From: Diplolepis rosae
Taxonomy: Eukaryota; Arthropoda; Insecta; Hymenoptera; Diplolepididae
Direction: 5' to 3'
Assembly: GCA_030998225.1 (NCBI GenBank)
Contig: JAPYXD010000744.1
Location: 2,914,001 to 2,978,000, forward strand
DNA length: 64,000 nt
Part shown: one piece after another, positions 1 through 14,700 of the stretch
Position numbering within the stretch: the stretch's first letter is position 1
How the letters are laid out: each line of letters starts with the position of its first letter
Made by a program: the position numbers and the translations under genes
The notes under the pieces: generated by a model
The model's database searches: none
What the model was told of the DNA's origin: nothing
The model's input: only the letters and a program-made list of their open reading frames with translations

Positions 1-336
1 ATTCTCTGTTCTCTGTTTATTTAAATAATGTGCTGGGTGTGTTAATCACTACCAGGCCATTATTCTCTGTTCTCTGTTTATTTAAATAATGTGCTGGGTG
101 TGTTAATCACTACCAGGCCATTATTCTCTGTTCTCTGCTTATTTAAATAATGTGCTGGGTGTGTTAATCACTACCAGGCCATTATTCTCTGTTCTCTGTT
201 TATTTAAATAATGTGCTGGGTGTGTTAGTCACTACCAGGCCATTATTCTCTGTTCTCTGTTTATTTAAATAATGTGCTGGGTGTGTTAATCACTACCAGG
301 CCATTATTCTCTGTTCTCTGTTTATTTAAATAATGT

Positions 337-480
337 GCTGGTTGTGTTAATCACTACCAGGCCATTACTCTCTGTTGCTTGTTTTTTTAAATAATGTGCT
401 GGGTGTGGTAATCACTACGAGGCCATTATTCTCTGTTCTCTGCTTATTTAAATAATGTGCTGGGTGCGTTAGTCACTACC
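337..480. repeat. Diagnostic variant monomer block, copy 1
   Basis: A run of rare variants in adjacent monomers: GCTGGTTGTG, then CTGTTGCTTGTTTTTTTAAA, then GTGGTAATCACTACGAGG, then GTGCGTTAGTC. The same run, identical over about 140 bp, recurs at 5,583, exactly 86 monomers (5,246 bp) away. It marks a segment duplicated as a block. Confidence 0.85.
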
Positions 481-3400
481 AGGCCATTATTCTCTGTTCT
501 CTGCTTATTTAAATAATGTGCTGGGTGTGTTAATCACTACCAGGCCATTATTCTCTGTTCTCTGCTTATTTAAATAATGTGCTGGGTGTGTTAATCACTA
601 CGAGGCCATTATTCTCTGTTCTCTGCTTATTTAAATAATGTGCTGGGTGCGTTAGTCACTACCAGGCCATTATTCTCTGTTTTCTGTTTATTTAAATAAT
701 GTGCTGGGTGTGTTAATCACTACCAGGCCATTATTCTCTGTTCTCTGCTTATTTAAATAATGTGCTGGGTGTGTTAATCACTACCAGGCCATTATTCTCT
801 GTTCTCTGTTTATTTAAATAATGTGCTGGGTGTGTTAATCACTACCAGGCCATTATTCTCTGTTCTCTGCTTATTTAAATAATGTGCTGGGTGTGTTAAT
901 CACTACCAGGCCATTATTCTCTGTTCTCTGCTTATTTAAATAATGTGCTGGGTGTGTTAATCACTACCAGGCCATTATTCTCTGTTCTCTGTTTATTTAA
1001 ATAATGTGCTGGGTGTGTTAATCACTACCAGGCCATTATTCTCTGTTCTCTGTTTATTTAAATAATGTGCTGGGTGTGTTAATCACTACCAGGCCATTAT
1101 TCTCTGTTCTCTGCTTATTTAAATAATGTGCTGGGTGTGTTAATCACTACCAGGCCATTATTCTCTGTTCTCTGCTTATTTAAATAATGTGCTGGGTGTG
1201 TTAATCACTACCAGGCCATTATTCTCTGTTCTCTGTTTATTTAAATAATGTGCTGGGTGTGTTAGTCACTACCAGGCCATTATTCACTGTTCTCTGCTTA
1301 TTTAAATAATGTGCTGGGTGTGTTAGTCACTACCAGGCCATTATTCTCTGTTCTCTGTTTATTTAAATAATGTGCTGGGTGTGTTAATCACTACCAGGCC
1401 ATTATTCTCTGTTCTCTGCTTATTTAAATAATGTGCTGGGTGTGTTAGTCACTACCAGGCCATTATTCTCTGTTTTCTGTTTATTTAAATAATGTGCTGG
1501 GTGTGTTAATCACTACCAGGCTATTATTCTCTGTTCTCTGTTTATTTAAATAATGTGCTGGGTGTGTTAGTCACTACCAGGCCATTATTCTCTGTTCTCT
1601 GTTTATTTAAATAATGTGCTGGGTGTGTTAATCACTACCAGGCCATTATTCTCTGTTCTCTGCTTATTTAAATAATGTGCTGGGTGTGTTAATCACTACC
1701 AGGCCATCATTCTCTGTTCTCTGCTTATTTAAATAATGTGCTGGGTGTGTTAATCACTACCAGGCCATTACTCTCTGTTGCTTGTTTATTTAAATAATGT
1801 GCTGGGTGTGTTAATCACTACCAGGCCATTATTCTCTGTTCTCTGTTTATTTAAATAATGTGCTGGGTGTGTTAATCACTACCAGGCCATTATTCTCTGT
1901 TCTCTGTTTATTTAAATAATGTGCTGGGTGTGTTAGTCACTACCAGGCCATTATTCTCTGTTCTCTGCTTATTTAAATAATGTGCTGGGTGTGTTAATCA
2001 CTACCAGGCCATTATTCTCTGTTCTCTGCTTATTTAAATAATGTGCTGGGTGTGTTAATCACTACCAGGCCATTATTCTCTGTTCTCTGTTTATTTAAAT
2101 AATGTGCTGGGTGTGTTAATCACTACCAGGCCATTATTCTCTGTTCTCTGTTTATTTAAATAATGTGCTGGGTGTGTTAGTCACTACCAGGCCATTATTC
2201 TCTGTTCTCTGCTTATTTAAATAATGTGCTGGGTGTGTTAATCACTACCAGGCCATTATTCTCTGTTCTCTGTTTATTTAAATAATGTGCTGGGTGTGTT
2301 AGTCACTACCAGGCCATTATTCACTGTTCTCTGCTTATTTAAATAATGTGCTGGGTGTGTTAGTCACTACCAGGCCATTATTCTCTGTTCTCTGTTTATT
2401 TAAATAATGTGCTGGGTGTGTTAATCACTACCAGGCCATTATTCTCTGTTCTCTGCTTATTTAAATAATGTGCTGGGTGTGTTAATCACTACCAGGCCAT
2501 TATTCTCTGTTCTCTGTTTATTTAAATAATGTGCTGGGTGTGTTAATCACTACCAGGCCATTATTCTCTGTTCTCTGTTTATTTAAATAATGTGCTGGGT
2601 GTGTTAGTCACTACCAGGCCATTATTCTCTGTTCTCTGTTTATTTAAATAATGTGCTGGGTGTGTTAATCACTACCAGGCCATTATTCTCTGTTCTCTGC
2701 TTATTTAAATAATGTGCTGGGTGTGTCAATCACTACCAGGCCATTACTCTCTGTTGCTTGTTTATTTAAATAATGTGCTGGGTGTGTTAATCACTACCAA
2801 GCCATTATTCTCTGTTATTTGCTTATTTAAATAATGTGCTGGGTGTGTTAGTCACTACCAGGCCATTATTCTCTGTTCTCTGTTTATTTAAATAATGTGC
2901 TGGGTGTGTTAATCACTACCAGGCCATTATTCTCTGTTCTCTGTTTATTTAAATAATGTGCTGGGTGTGTTAGTCACTACCAGGCCATTATTCTCTGTTC
3001 TCTGCTTATTTAAATAATGTGCTGGGTGTGTTAATCACTACCAGGCCATTATTCTCTGTTCTCTGCTTATTTAAATAATGTGCTGGGTGTGTTAATCACT
3101 ACCAGGCCATTATTCTCTGTTCTCTGCTTATTTAAATAATGTGCTGGGTGTGTTAATCACTACCAGGCCATTATTCTCTGTTCTCTGTTTATTTAAATAA
3201 TGTGCTGGGTGTGTTAGTCACTACCAGGCCATTATTCTCTGTTCTCTGTTTATTTAAATAATGTGCTGGGTGTGTTAATCACTACCAGGCCATTATTCTC
3301 TGTTCTCTGCTTATTTAAATAATGTGCTGGGTGTGTTAATCACTACCAGGCCATTATTCTCTGTTCTCTGCTTATTTAAATAATGTGCTGGGTGTGTTAA

Positions 3401-5582
3401 TCACTACCAAGCCATTATTCTCTGTTATTTGTTTATTTAAATAATGTGCTGGGTGTGCTAGTCACTACCAGGCCATTATTCTCTGTGCTCTGTTTATTTA
3501 AATAATGTGCTGGGTGTGTTAGTCACTACCAGGCCATTATTCTCTGTTCTCTGCTTATTTAAATAATGTGCTGGGTGTGTTAATCACTACCAGGCCATTA
3601 TTCTCTGTTCTCTGTTTATTTAAATAATGTGCTGGGTGTGTTAGTCACTACCAGGCCATTATTCTCTGTTCTCTGTTTATTTAAATAATGTGCTGGGTGT
3701 GTTAGTCACTACCAGGCCATTATTCTCTGTTCTCTGTTTATTTAAATAATGTGCTGGGTGTGTTAGTCACTACCAGGCCATTATTCTCTGTTCTCTGCTT
3801 ATTTAAATAATGTGCTGGGTGTGTTGATCACTACCAGGCCATTATTCACTGTTCTCTGCTTATTTAAATAATGTGCTGGGTGTGTTAATCACTACCAGGC
3901 CATTATTCTCTGTTCTCTGCTTATTTAAATAATGTGCTGGGTGTGTTAGTCACTACCAGGCCATTATTCTCTGTTCTCTGTTTATTTAAATAATGTGCTG
4001 GGTGTGTTAATCACTACCAGGCCATTATTCTCTGTTCTCTGCTTATTTAAATAATGTGCTGGGTGTGTTAATCACTACCAGGCCATTATTCTCTGTTCTC
4101 TGCTTATTTAAATAATGTGCTGGGTGTGTTAATCACTACCAGGCCATTATTCTCTGTTCTCTGTTTATTTAAATAATGTGCTGGCTGTGTTGATCACTAC
4201 CAGGCCATTACTCTCTGTTGCTTGTTTATTTAAATAATGTGCTGGGTGTGTTAATCACTACCAGGCCATTATTCTCTGTTCTCTGTTTATTTAAATAATG
4301 TGCTGGGTGTGTTAATCACTACCAGGCCATTATTCTCTGTTCTCTGTTTATTTAAATAATGTGCTGGGTGTGTTAATCACTACCAGGCCATTATTCTCTG
4401 TTCTCTGCTTATTTAAATAATGTGCTGGGTGTGTTAATCACTACCAGGCCATTATTCTCTGTTCTCTGCTTATTTAAATAATGTGCTGGGTGTGTTAATC
4501 ACTACCAGGCCATTATTCTCTGTTCTCTGTTTATTTAAATAATGTGCTGGGTGTGTTAATCACTACCAGGCCATTATTCTCTGTTCTCTGTTTATTTAAA
4601 TAATGTGCTGGGTGTGTTAATCACTACCAGGCCATTATTCTCTGTTCTCTGCTTATTTAAATAATGTGCTGGGTGTGTTAATCACTACCAGGCCATTATT
4701 CTCTGTTCTCTGTTTATTTAAATAATGTGCTGGGTGTGTTAATCACTACCAGGCCATTATTCTCTGTTCTCTGCTTATTTAAATAATGTGCTGGGTGTGT
4801 TAATCACTACCAGGCCATTATTCTCTGTTCTCTGTTTATTTAAATAATATGCTGGGTGTGTTAGTCACTACCAGGCCATTATTCTCTGTTCTCTGCTTAT
4901 TTAAATAATGTGCTGGGTGTGTTAGTCACTACCAGGCCATTATTCTCTGTTCTCTGTTTATTTAAATAATGTGCTGGGTGTGTTAATCACTACCAGGCCA
5001 TTATTCTCTGTTCTCTGCTTATTTAAATAATGTGCTGGGTGTGTTAATCACTACCAGGCCATTATTCTCTGTTCTCTGTTTATTTAAATAATGTGCTGGC
5101 TGTGTTGATCACTACCAGGCCATTATTCTCTGTTGCTTGTTTATTTAAATAATGTGCTGGGTGTGTTAATCACTACCAGGCCATTATTCTCTGTTCTCTG
5201 TTTATTTAAATAATGTGCTGGGTGTGTTAATCACTACCAGGCCATTATTCTCTGTTCTCTGTTTATTTAAATAATGTGCTGGGTGTGTTAATCACTACCA
5301 GGCCATTATTCTCTGTTCTCTGCTTATTTAAATAATGTGCTGGGTGTGTTAATCACTACCAGGCCATTATTCTCTGTTCTCTGCTTATTTAAATAATGTG
5401 CTGGGTGTGTTAATCACTACCAGGCCATTATTCTCTGTTCTCTGTTTATTTAAATAATGTGCTGGGTGTGTTAATCACTACCAGGCCATTATTCTCTGTT
5501 CTCTGTTTATTTAAATAATGTGCTGGGTGTGTTAATCACTACCAGGCCATTATTCTCTGTTCTCTGTTTATTTAAATAATGT

Positions 5583-5726
5583 GCTGGTTGTGTTAATCAC
5601 TACCAGGCCATTACTCTCTGTTGCTTGTTTTTTTAAATAATGTGCTGGGTGTGGTAATCACTACGAGGCCATTATTCTCTGTTCTCTGCTTATTTAAATA
5701 ATGTGCTGGGTGCGTTAGTCACTACC
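5583..5726. repeat. Diagnostic variant monomer block, copy 2
   Basis: Second copy of the variant run described at 337-480. Shorter forms that share the GCTGGTTGTG plus TTGCTTGTTTTTTTAAA pair start at 12,721, 22,932, 24,213 and 27,202. Confidence 0.85.
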
Positions 5727-8700
5727 AGGCCATTATTCTCTGTTCTCTGCTTATTTAAATAATGTGCTGGGTGTGTTAATCACTACCAGGCCATTATTCT
5801 CTGTTCTTTGTTTATTTAAATAATGTGCTGGGTGTGTTAATCACTACCAGGCCATTATTCTCTGTTGCTTGTTTATTTAAATAATGTGCTGGGTGTGTTA
5901 ATCACTACCAGGCCATTATTCTCTGTTCTCTGTTTATTTAAATAATGTGCTGGGTGTGTTAATCACTACCAGGCCATTATTCTCTGTTCTCTGTTTATTT
6001 AAATAATGTGCTGGGTGTGTTAGTCACTACCAGGCCATTATTCTCTGTTCTCTGCTTATTTAAATAATGTGCTGGGTGTGTTAATCACTACCAGGCCATT
6101 ATTCTCTGTTCTCTGTTTATTTAAATAATGTGCTGGGTGTGTTAATCACTACCAGGCCATTATTCTCTGTTCTCTGCTTATTTAAATAATGTGCTGGGTG
6201 TGTTAGTCACTACCAGGCCATTATTCTCTGTTCTCTGTTTATTTAAATAATGTGCTGGGTGTGTTAGTCACTACCAGGCCATTATTCTCTGTTCTCTGCT
6301 TATTTAAATAATGTGCTGGGTGTGTTAATCACTACCAGGCCATTATTCTCTGTTCTCTGTTTATTTAAATAATGTGCTGGGTGTGTTAATCACTACCAGG
6401 CCATTATTCTCTGTTCTCTGTTTATTTAAATAATGTGCTGGGTGTGTTAATCACTACCAGGCCATTATTCTCTGTTCTCTGTTTATTTAAATAATGTGCT
6501 GGGTGTGTTAGTCACTACCAGGCCATTATTCTCTGTTCTCTGCTTATTTAAATAATGTGCTGGGTGTGTTAATCACTACCAGGCCATTATTCTCTGTTCT
6601 CTGTTTATTTAAATAATGTGCTGGGTGTGTTAATCACTACCAGGCCATTATTCTCTGTTCTCTGCTTATTTAAATAATGTGCTGGGTGTGTTAATCACTA
6701 CCAGGCCATTATTCTCTGTTCTCTGTTTATTTAAATAATGTGCTGGGTGTGTTAATCACTACCAGGCCATTATTCTCTGTTCTCTGCTTATTTTAATAAT
6801 GTGCTGGGTGTGTTAATCACTACCAGACCATCATTCTCTGTTCTCTGCTTATTTAAATAATGTGCTGGGTGCGTTAATCACTACCAGTCCATTACTCTCT
6901 GTTGTTTGCTTATTTAAATAATGTGCTGGGTGTGTTTATCACTACCCAGCCATTATTCTCTGTTCTCGGTTTATTTAAATAATGTGCTGGGTGTGTTAAT
7001 CACTACCAGGCCATTATTCTCTGTTCTCTGCTTATTTAAATAATGTGCTGGGTGTGTTAATCACTACCAGGCCATTATTCTCTGTTCTCTGTTTATTTAA
7101 ATAATGTGCTGGGTGTGTTAGTCACTACCAGGCCATTATTCTCTGTTCTCTGCTTATTTAAATAATGTGCTGGGTGTGTTAATCACTACCAGGCCATTAT
7201 TCTCTGTTCTCTGTTTATTTAAATAATGTGCTGGGTGTGTTAGTCACTACCAGGCCATTATTCTCTGTTCTCTGTTTATTTAAATAATGTGCTGGGTGTG
7301 TTAATCACTACCAGGCCATTATTCTCTGTTCTCTGCTTATTTAAATAATGTGCTGGGTGTGTTAATCACTACCAGGCCATTATTCTCTGTTCTCTGCTTA
7401 TTTAAATAATGTGCTGGGTGTGTTAATCACTACCAGGCAATTATTCTCTGTTCTCTGTTTATTTAAATAATGTGCTGGGTGTGTTAATCACTACCAGGCC
7501 ATTATTCTCTGTTCTCTGTTTATTTAAATAATGTGCTGGGTGTGTTAATCACTACCAGGCCATTATTCTCTGTTCTCTGCTTATTTAAATAATGTGCTGG
7601 GTGTGTTAATCACTACCAGGCCATTATTCTCTGTTCTCTGCTTATTTAAATAATGCGCTGGGTGTGTTAATCACTACCAGGCCATTATTCACTGTTGTTT
7701 GTTAATTTAAATAATGTGCTGGGTGTGTTAGTCACTACCAGGCCATTATTCTCTGTTCTCTGTTTATTTAAATAATGTGCTGGGTGTGTTAGTCACTACC
7801 AGGCCATTATTCTCTGTTCTCTGCTTATTTAAATAATGTGCTGGGTGTGTTAATCACTACCAGGCCATTATTCTCTGTTCTCTGTTTATTTAAATAATGT
7901 GCTGGGTGTGTTAAGTCACTACCAGGCCATTATTCTCTGTTCTCTGTTTATTTAAATAATGTGCTGGGTGTGTTAGTCACTACCAGGCCATTATTCTCTG
8001 TTCTCTGTTTATTTAAATAATGTGCTGGGTGTGTTAGTCACTACCAGGCCATTATTCTCTGTTCTCTGCTTATTTAAATAATGTGCTGGGTGTGTTAATC
8101 ACTACCAGGCCATTATTCTCTGTTCTCTGCTTATTTAAATAATGTGCTGGGTGTGTTAATCACTACCAGGCCATTATTCTCTGTTCTCTGCTTATTTAAA
8201 TAATGTGCTGGGTGTGTTAATCACTACCAGGCCATTATTCTCTGTTCTCTGTTTATTTAAATAATGTGCTGGGTGTGTTAATCACTACCAGGCCATTATT
8301 CTCTGTTCTCTGCTTATTTAAATAATGTGCTGGGTGTGTTAATCACTACCAGGCCATTATTCTCTGTTCTCTGTTTATTTAAATAATGTGCTGGGTGTGT
8401 TAATCACTACCAGGCCATTATTCTCTGTTCTCTGCTTATTTAAATAATGTGCTGGGTGTGTTAATCACTACCAGGCCATTATTCTCTGTTCTCTGCTTAT
8501 TTAAATAATGTGCTGGGTGTGTTAATCACTACCAGGCCATTATTCTCTGTTCTCTGTTTATTTAAATAATGTGCTGGGTGTGTTAATCACTACCAGGCCA
8601 TTATTCTCTGTTCTCTGTTTATTTAAATAATGTGCTGGGTGTGTTAATCACTACCAGGCCATTATTCTCTGTTCTCTGCTTATTTAAATAATGTGCTGGG

Positions 8701-11700
8701 TGTGTTAATCACTACCAGGCCATTATTCTCTGTTCTCTGCTTATTTAAATAATGTGCTGGGTGTGTTAATCACTACCAGGCCATTATTCTCTGTTCTCTG
8801 TTTATTTAAATAATGTGCTGGGTGTGTTAATCACTACCAGGCCATTATTCTCTGTTCTCTGTTTATTTAAATAATGTGCTGGGTGTGTTAGTCACTACCA
8901 GGCCATTATTCTCTGTTCTCTGCTTATTTAAATAATGTGCTGGGTGTGTTAATCACTACCAGGCCATTATTCTCTGTTCTCTGTTTATTTAAATAATGTG
9001 CTGGGTGTGTTAGTCACTACCAGGCCATTATTCACTGTTCTCTGCTTATTTAAATAATGTGCTGGGTGTGTTAGTCACTACCAGGCCATTATTCTCTGTT
9101 CTCTGCTTATTTAAATAATGTGCTGGGTGTGTTAATCACTACCAGGCCATTACTCTCTGTTGCTTGTTTATTTAAATAATGTGCTGGGTGTGTTAATCAC
9201 TACCAGGCCATTATTCTCTGTTCTCTGTTTATTTAAATAATGTGCTGGGTGTGTTAGTCACTACCAGGCCATTATTCTCTGTTCTCTGTTTATTTAAATA
9301 ATGTGCTGGGTGTGTTAATCACTACCAGGCCATTATTCTCTGTTCTCTGCTTATTTAAATAATGTGCTGGGTGTGTTAATCACTACCAGGCCATTATTCT
9401 CTGTTCTCTGCTTATTTAAATAATGTGCTGGGTGTGTTAATCACTACCAGGCCATTATTCTCTGTTCTCTGTTTATTTAAATAATGTGCTGGGTGTGTTA
9501 ATCACTACCAGGCCATTATTCTCTGTTCTCTGTTTATTTAAATAATGTGCTGGGTGTGTTAATCACTACCAGGCCATTATTCTCTGTTCTCTGCTTATTT
9601 AAATAATGTGCTGGGTGTGTTAATCACTACCAGGCCATTATTCTCTGTTCTCTGTTTATTTAAATAATGTGCTGGGTGTGTTAATCACTACCAGGCCATT
9701 ATTCTCTGTTCTCTGCTTATTTAAATAATGTGCTGGGTGTGTTAATCACTACCAGGCCATTATTCTCTGTTCTCTGTTTATTTAAATAATGTGCTGGGTG
9801 TGTTAATCACTACCAGGCCATTATTCTCTGTTCTCTGTTTATTTAAATAATGTGCTGGGTGTGTTAATCACTACCAGGCCATTATTCTCTGTTCTCTGCT
9901 TATTTAAATAATGTGCTGGGTGTGTTAATCACTACCAGGCCATTATTCTCTGTTCTCTGTTTATTTAAATAATGTGCTGGGTGTGTTAGTCACTACCAGG
10001 CCATTATTCTCTGTTCTCTGCTTATTTAAATAATGTGCTGGGTGTGTTAATCACTACCAGGCCATTATTCTCTGTTCTCTGTTTATTTAAATAATGTGCT
10101 GGGTGTGTTAATCACTACCAGGCCATTATTCTCTGTTCTCTGTTTATTTAAATAATGTGCTGGGTGTGTTAGTCACTACCAGGCCATTATTCTCTGTTCT
10201 CTGTTTATTTAAATAATGTGCTGGGTGTGTTAGTCACTACCAGGCCATTATTCTCTGTTCTCTGCTTATTTAAATAATGTGCTGGGTGTGTTAATCACTA
10301 CCAGGCCATTATTCTCTGTTCTCTGCTTATTTAAATAATGTGCTGGGTGTGTTAATCACTACCAGGCCATTATTCTCTGTTCTCTGTTTATTTAAATAAT
10401 GTGCTGGGTGTGTTAATCACTACCAGGCCATTATTCTCTGTTCTCTGTTTATTTAAATAATGTGCTGGGTGTGTTAATCACTACCAGGCCATTATTCTCT
10501 GTTCTCTGCTTATTTAAATAATGTGCTGGGTGTGTTAATCACTACCAGGCCATTATTCTCTGTTCTCTGTTTATTTAAATAATGTGCTGGGTGTGTTAAT
10601 CACTACCAGGCCATTATTCTCTGTTCTCTGCTTATTTAAATAATGTGCTGGGTGTGTTAATCACTACCAGGCCATTATTCTCTGTTCTCTGCTTATTCAA
10701 ATAATGTTCTGGGTCTGTTGATCACTACCAGGCCATTACTCTCTGTTTTTTGTTTATTTAAATAATGTGCTGGGTGTGTTAATCACTACCAGGCCATTAT
10801 TCTCTGTTCTCTGTTTATTTAAATAATGTGCTGGGTGTGTTAATCACTACCAGGCCATTATTCTCTGTTCTCTGTTTATTTAAATAATGTGCTGGGTGTG
10901 TTAATCACTACCAGGCCATTATTCTCTGTTCTCTGCTTATTTAAATAATGTGCTGGGTGTGTTAATCACTACCAGGCCATTATTCTCTGTTCTCTGCTTA
11001 TTTAAATAATGTGCTGGGTGTGTTAATCACTACCAGGCCATTATTCTCTGTTCTCTGTTTATTTAAATAATGTGCTGGGTGTGTTAATCACTACCAGGCC
11101 ATTATTCTCTGTTCTCTGTTTATTTAAATAATGTGCTGGGTGTGTTAGTCACTACCAGGCCATTATTCACTGTTCTCTGCTTATTTAAATAATGTGCTGG
11201 GTGTGTTAGTCACTACCAGGCCATTATTCTCTGTTCTCTGTTTATTTAAATAATGTGCTGGGTGTGTTAATCACTACCAGGCCATTATTCTCTGTTCTCT
11301 GCTTATTTAAATAATGTGCTGGGTGTGTTAATCACTACCAGGCCATCATTCTCTGTTCTCTGCTTATTTAAATAATGTGCTGGGTGTGTTAATCACTACC
11401 AGGCCATTACTCTCTGTTGCTTGTTTATTTAAATAATGTGCTGGGTGTGTTAATCACTACCAGGCCATTATTCTCTGTTCTCTGTTTATTTAAATAATGT
11501 GCTGGGTGTGTTAATCACTACCAGGCCATTATTCTCTGTTCTCTGTTTATTTAAATAATGTGCTGGGTGTGTTAGTCACTACCAGGCCATTATTCTCTGT
11601 TCTCTGTTTATTTAAATAATGTGCTGGGTGTGTTAGTCACTACCAGGCCATTATTCTCTGTTCTCTGCTTATTTAAATAATGTGCTGGGTGTGTTAATCA

Positions 11701-14700
11701 CTACCAGGCCATTATTCTCTGTTCTCTGTTTATTTAAATAATGTGCTGGGTGTGTTAGTCACTACCAGGCCATTATTCTCTGTTCTCTGTTTATTTAAAT
11801 AATGTGCTGGGTGTGTTAGTCACTACCAGGCCATTATTCTCTGTTCTCTGCTTATTTAAATAATGTGCTGGGTGTGTTAATCACTACCAGGCCATTATTC
11901 TCTGTTCTCTGTTTATTTAAATAATGTGCTGGGTGTGTTAGTCACTACCAGGCCATTATTCACTGTTCTCTGCTTATTTAAATAATGTGCTGGGTGTGTT
12001 AGTCACTACCAGGCCATTATTCACTGTTCTCTGCTTATTTAAATAATGTGCTGGGTGTGTTAATCACTACCAGGCCATTATTCTCTGTTCTCTGTTTATT
12101 TAAATAATGTGCTGGGTGTGTTAGTCACTACCAGGCCATTATTCTCTGTTCTCTGTTTATTTAAATAATGTGCTGGGTGTGTTAGTCACTACCAGGCCAT
12201 TATTCACTGTTCTCTGCTTATTTAAATAATGTGCTGGGTGTGTTAGTCACTACCAGGCCATTATTCACTGTTCTCTGCTTATTTAAATAATGTGCTGGGT
12301 GTGTTAATCACTACCAGGCCATTATTCTCTGTTCTCTGTTTATTTAAATAATGTGCTGGGTGTGTTAGTCACTACCAGGCCATTATTCTCTGTTCTCTGC
12401 TTATTTAAATAATGTGCTGGGTGTGTTAATCACTACCAGGCCATTATTCTCTGTTCTCTGCTTATTTAAATAATGTGCTGGGTGTGTTAATCACTACCAG
12501 GCCATTATTCTCTGTTCTCTGTTTATTTAAATAATGTGCTGGGTGTGTTAGTCACTACCAGGCCATTATTCTCTGTTCTCTGTTTATTTAAATAATGTGC
12601 TGGGTGTGTTAGTCACTACCAGGCCATTATTCTCTGTTCTCTGTTTATTTAAATAATGTGCTGGGTGTGTTAATCACTACCAGGCCATTATTCTCTGTTC
12701 TCTGTTTATTTAAATAATGTGCTGGTTGTGTTAATCACTACCAGGCCATTACTCTCTGTTGCTTGTTTTTTTAAATAATGTGCTGGGTGTGTTAATCACT
12801 ACCAGGCCATTATTCTCTGTTCTCTGTTTATTTAAATAATGTGCTGGGTGTGTTAATCACTACCAGGCCATTATTCTCTGTTCTCTGTTTATTTAAATAA
12901 TGTGCTGGGTGTGTTAATCACTACCAGGCCATTATTCTCTGTTCTCTGCTTATTTAAATAATGTGCTGGGTGTGTTAATCACTACCAGGCCATTATTCTC
13001 TGTTCTCTGTTTATTTAAATAATGTGCTGGGTGTGTTAGTCACTACCAGGCCATTATTCTCTGTTCTCTGCTTATTTAAATAATGTGCTGGGTGTGTTAA
13101 TCACTACCAGGCCATTATTCTCTGTTCTCTGTTTATTTAAATAATGTGCTGGGTGTGTTAGTCACTACCAGGCCATTATTCACTGTTCTCTGCTTATTTA
13201 AATAATGTGCTGGGTGTGTTAGTCACTACCAGGCCATTATTCACTGTTCTCTGCTTATTTAAATAATGTGCTGGGTGTGTTAATCACTACCAGGCCATTA
13301 TTCTCTGTTCTCTGTTTATTTAAATAATGTGCTGGGTGTGTTAGTCACTACCAGGCCATTATTCTCTGTTCTCTGTTTATTTAAATAATGTGCTGGGTGT
13401 GTTAGTCACTACCAGGCCATTATTCTCTGTTCTCTGTTTATTTAAATAATGTGCTGGGTGTGTTAATCACTACCAGGCCATTATTCTCTGTTCTCTGCTT
13501 ATTTAAATAATGTGCTGGGTGTGTTAATCACTACCAGGCCATTATTCTCTGTTCTCTGCTTATTTAAATAATGTGCTGGGTGTGTTAATCACTACCAGGC
13601 CATTATTCTCTGTTCTCTGCTTATTTAAATAATGTGCTGGGTGTGTTAATCACTACCAGGCCATTATTCTCTGTTCTCTGTTTATTTAAATAATGTGCTG
13701 GGTGTGTTAGTCACTACCAGGCCATTATTCTCTGTTCTCTGTTTATTTAAATAATGTGCTGGGTGTGTTAATCACTACCAGGCCATTATTCTCTGTTCTC
13801 TGCTTATTTAAATAATGTGCTGGGTGTGTTAATCACTACCAGGCCATTATTCTCTGTTCTCTGCTTATTTAAATAATGTGCTGGGTGTGTTAATCACTAC
13901 CAGGCCATTATTCTCTGTTCTCTGCTTATTTAAATAATGTGCTGGGTGTGGTAATCACTACGAGGCCATTATTCTCTGTTCTCTGCTTATTTAAATAATG
14001 TGCTGGGTGCGTTAGTCACTACCAGGCCATTATTCTCTGTTTTCTGTTTATTTAAATAATGTGCTGGGTGTGTTAATCACTACCAGGCCATTATTCTCTG
14101 TTCTCTGTTTATTTAAATAATGTGCTGGGTGTGTTAATCACTACCAGGCCATTATTCTCTGTTCTCTGTTTATTTAAATAATGTGCTGGGTGTGTTAATC
14201 ACTACCAGGCCATTATTCTCTGTTCTCTGCTTATTTAAATAATGTGCTGGGTGTGTTAATCACTACCAGGCCATTATTCTCTGTTCTCTGCTTATTTAAA
14301 TAATGTGCTGGGTGCGTTAGTCACTACCAGGCCATTATTCTCTGTTTTCTGTTTATTTAAATAATGTGCTGGGTGTGTTAATCACTACCAGGCCATTATT
14401 CTCTGTTCTCTGTTTATTTAAATAATGTGCTGGGTGTGTTAATCACTACCAGGCCATTATTCTCTGTTCTCTGCTTATTTAAATAATGTGCTGGGTGTGT
14501 TAATCACTACCAGGCCATTATTCTCTGTTCTCTGCTTATTTAAATAATGTGCTGGGTGTGTTAATCACTACCAGGCCATTATTCTCTGTTCTCTGTTTAT
14601 TTAAATAATGTGCTGGGTGTGTTAATCACTACCAGGCCATTACTCTCTGTTGCTTGTTTATTTAAATAATGTGCTGGGTGTGTTAATCACTACCAGGCCA